NCBI RefSeq assembly: GCF_010233585.1
Contig: NZ_CP045997.1
Location: 8,298,885 to 8,331,543, forward strand
Direction of reading: 5' to 3'
From: Spirosoma endbachense
GTDB lineage: Bacteria; Bacteroidota; Bacteroidia; Cytophagales; Spirosomataceae
DNA length: 32,659 nucleotides
A program made the translations under genes and the position numbers. Of the stretch, positions 30,407 through 32,659 are shown piece after piece. The notes under the pieces are model-generated. The model was given only the letters and a program-made list of their open reading frames with translations, ran no database searches and was not told the origin of the DNA. Numbering within the stretch: the stretch's first letter is position 1; each line of letters begins with the position of its first letter.

Positions 30407-32659
30407 ATGTTTAACAACTATTTGGCACGATGCACCCGTTGGGGAGGCTGGCTGGTTCTGGTATTGCTATTGATCGGAGAGAGCCTCCAGGCTACTCCTC
30501 CGACCTTACATACAACGCTCAAACCGGTTTTGCTGCGTCCATTAGCAGCGGTATCCTATAGCCAGCCAACGAACCCATTTCCTTCCCTAAGCTTTGGCGC
30601 ACGACGAGTTTACTATGATGTGGATGCCGATGGCGATCAGGACATGCTCTATCAGGATGGTAATGTCAGTGGCGTCGGCATCAGTTTAATCCGGAATAAT
30701 GGCAATGGCACCTTTGGGTCACCCATTAACGCCAACGGATCAGGCACCTTTACCAGTGGGCCACTCAACAATATTAACTTCACCAATATCACCCTGACTT
30801 CCATTTTCATTGTAGATTATGATAATGATGGCGATGAGGATCTTGTTGAAACGGTCAACGACGATGTTGGCCGGATCGTTCGCAACAATGGCAATGGCAC
30901 ATCTACCGACCTGATGACCAGCCCGTTTCCTTCCCTAAGCTTTGGCGCACGACGAGTTTACTATGACGTGGATGCCGATGGCGATCAGGACATGCTCTAT
31001 CAGGATGGCAATGTCAGTGGCGTCGGCATCAGTTTAATCCGGAATAATGGCAATGGCACCTTTGGGTCACCCATTAACGCCAACGGGTCAGGTACTTTTA
31101 CCAGCGGGCCACTCAACAACGTTACTTTTACCAATATTACCCTGTCATCACTTTTTATCGTGGACTACGACGATGATGGGGATCAGGATCTTGTTGAAAC
31201 GGTCAACGACGATGTTGGTCGGATCGTTCGCAACAATGGCAATGGCACATCCACCGATCTGACGACCAGCCCATTTCCCTCTCTAAGCTTTGGCGCACGT
31301 CGGTTCTATTTCGATGTAGACTCCGATGGCGATCAGGACATGCTCTATCAGGATGGTAATGTCAGTGGCGTCGGCATTAGTTTAATTCTCAATAATGGCA
31401 ATGGCACCTTTGGGTCGCCCATCAACGCCAACGGGTCAGGTACTTTTACCAGCGGACCACTCAACAATATTAACTTCGCCAATATCACCCTGACTTCTAT
31501 TTTTGTTGTAGACTATGATAATGATGGCGATCCGGACCTTGTTGAAACGGTCAACGACGATGTTGGGCGGGTCATTCGTCAGGAGGGTAGCCAGCCAAAG
31601 ATTACCTCAACCAGTCCGGCAGACAATGCTACGGGCGTGAATCCAGCTACGAACCTGACCTTAACATTCGACCGAAGTGTGAGTAAAGGCAATGGTAATC
31701 TTTATCTAGTGCGCACTTCTGACAATGTAATAGTCGAAACTGTACCCGTAGGAAATGCCAAAGTAACAGGGTCGGGTACGACCTGGGTTCTTGATCCCAG
31801 TACGACACTCGCAAACCTTACCGCCTATGCATTACGGGCTGATGAGGAAGTTTTTATTGATACAGATGGGCGCGTATTTGCCGGTATTTTCACTAATGCT
31901 CTATTCAACTTTACGACTGGAACAGCCAATAGTGCGCCGACCGACATTGCACTTAGTGCTAGTACGGTTGCCGAAAATCAGCCTGGCGGCACAGCCGTAG
32001 GCACACTCAGCACAACAGACCCCGACGTTGGCCAAAGCTTCTCTTACTCACTGGTAACTGGCGGAGGATCAACAAACAATGCTTCATTTCAGCTGGTTGG
32101 CAGTCAGCTACAAACAGCGGCAACATTCAATTATGAAGCCCAAAGCAGCTATTCGATTCGAATTCGCACAACCGATAATGGTTCTCCTGCGCTGACATTC
32201 GAAAAGTCATTTACAATCTCGGTCACTAATGTCAACGAACCTCCGACGATCAGTCCCCAATCATTTACTGTCAATGAAAATACGCCCAATACTACGCCAG
32301 TGGGCACGGTAGCGGCATCAGATCCCGACGCTGGAACAACACTTAGCTATTCCATCATAAGTGGTAATACAAATGGCGCTTTCGCTCTATCAGGGAATTC
32401 ACTGCAAGTTGCTAACTCAGCAGCATTAAATTTTGAAGTTACGCCTACCTTTTCATTGTCAATAGGCGTATCGGATGGTGCCCTGACAAATTATGCACTG
32501 ATTACTATTACGATCAGTAATGTCAATGAAGCGCCCAGTGTGGCTAATGCTATCCCGCCCCAGTCGGCCACGGTGGGCAGTGGGTTTAGCTATCTCATCC
32601 CAGCCAACACCTTTACCGATACCGAGACACCCGCCAGTCTAACCCTGTCGGTCAGTAGT
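30407..32659 (+). CDS. Giant FG-GAP/cadherin-like surface protein, 5' part (runs off window)
   Basis: Open without a stop from ATG 30407 to the last base, 751 codons seen. Order: an N-terminal signal sequence (hydrophobic WLVLVLLLIG, ending near SLQA); three 116-residue FG-GAP/VCBS-like units (57-172, 173-288, 289 to about 393), each with two calcium-type loops such as DVDADGDQD (residues 71-79) and DYDNDGDED (137-145); a Big_5-like Ig domain (about 396-505, PKITSTSPADNATGV); two cadherin-like repeats (about 508-610 and 612-708), each opening with a TVAENQP or TVNENTP motif; and the start of a dystroglycan/He_PIG domain (from about 709) close in sequence to the repeats of the nuclease at 6906. 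A type IX sorting domain is expected at the missing end. An adhesin role is inferred from the domains. Confidence 0.9.
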   Translation, partial: MFNNYLARCTRWGGWLVLVLLLIGESLQATPPTLHTTLKPVLLRPLAAVSYSQPTNPFPSLSFGARRVYYDVDADGDQDMLYQDGNVSGVGISLIRNNGNGTFGSPINANGSGTFTSGPLNNINFTNITLTSIFIVDYDNDGDEDLVETVNDDVGRIVRNNGNGTSTDLMTSPFPSLSFGARRVYYDVDADGDQDMLYQDGNVSGVGISLIRNNGNGTFGSPINANGSGTFTSGPLNNVTFTNITLSSLFIVDYDDDGDQDLVETVNDDVGRIVRNNGNGTSTDLTTSPFPSLSFGARRFYFDVDSDGDQDMLYQDGNVSGVGISLILNNGNGTFGSPINANGSGTFTSGPLNNINFANITLTSIFVVDYDNDGDPDLVETVNDDVGRVIRQEGSQPKITSTSPADNATGVNPATNLTLTFDRSVSKGNGNLYLVRTSDNVIVETVPVGNAKVTGSGTTWVLDPSTTLANLTAYALRADEEVFIDTDGRVFAGIFTNALFNFTTGTANSAPTDIALSASTVAENQPGGTAVGTLSTTDPDVGQSFSYSLVTGGGSTNNASFQLVGSQLQTAATFNYEAQSSYSIRIRTTDNGSPALTFEKSFTISVTNVNEPPTISPQSFTVNENTPNTTPVGTVAASDPDAGTTLSYSIISGNTNGAFALSGNSLQVANSAALNFEVTPTFSLSIGVSDGALTNYALITITISNVNEAPSVANAIPPQSATVGSGFSYLIPANTFTDTETPASLTLSVSS
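30575..31583 (+). repeat. Three tandem 348-bp in-frame repeats
   Basis: Units start at 30575, 30923 and 31271 (116 codons each), anchored on CTAAGCTTTGGCGCACG at exact 348-bp spacing. Copies 1 and 2 are nearly identical, copy 3 slightly diverged and ending early near 31583. Multiple-of-three length keeps the frame if copies are gained or lost. Confidence 0.93.

Overview
The window looks like chromosome from a Bacteroidota bacterium of the Cytophagales, most likely Spirosoma or a close relative. Evidence: no Shine-Dalgarno sites before most starts, promoter-like TTG-N19/20-TAnnTTTG boxes, a type IX secretion C-terminal sorting domain, and families typical of the group (GH97, DUF2911, DUF1345, SpmA/SpmB fusion, free-standing GT5 domain beside panC, Uma2, tail-collar and FG-GAP/cadherin surface proteins). 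The genus is inferred from overall resemblance, not from a marker gene.

Layout. 1-6.8 kb is housekeeping: the tail of an unknown gene, a YgiQ-type radical SAM protein, a secreted DUF2911 protein, glmS, and a truncated glycogen-synthase-like protein divergent from panC. 6.9-11.9 kb is one very large secreted nuclease with three near-identical 576-bp repeats, each holding a run of eight C. 12.1-18.8 kb holds a VanX-like dipeptidase, an SpmAB-like membrane protein, a 58-aa antitoxin-like protein, a DUF1345 membrane protein, an MFS exporter and a GH97 alpha-glucosidase. 19.2-25.1 kb holds argH (TTG start), a Uma2 protein, an SMP-30-like propeller, a small unknown protein, a second MFS exporter, a TrpF-like protein and Hsp20. 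25.4-28.2 kb holds a 12-unit TPR protein and a lipoprotein serine hydrolase. 28.5-32.66 kb looks accessory: an unknown 107-aa protein, a damaged or doubtful ORF, a MITE-like hairpin element, a tail-collar protein and the 5' part of a giant calcium-binding/cadherin surface protein that runs off the window.

Most genes are single transcription units separated by long, often perfect hairpins, so there is little operon structure. The likely functional links are envelope and exterior work: amino-sugar and peptidoglycan metabolism (GlmS, VanX-like, serine hydrolase), secreted polymer degradation (nuclease, GH97) and surface adhesion. I see no complete defence system, CRISPR array, prophage, rRNA or tRNA. 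The most distinctive signals are the 8-bp GAGCGAAW repeat arrays that end 9-11 bp before two start codons and also encode part of a signal peptide, the hairpin element with 8-bp flanking direct repeats at 29.3 kb, and the in-frame repeat arrays in the two giant exported proteins.
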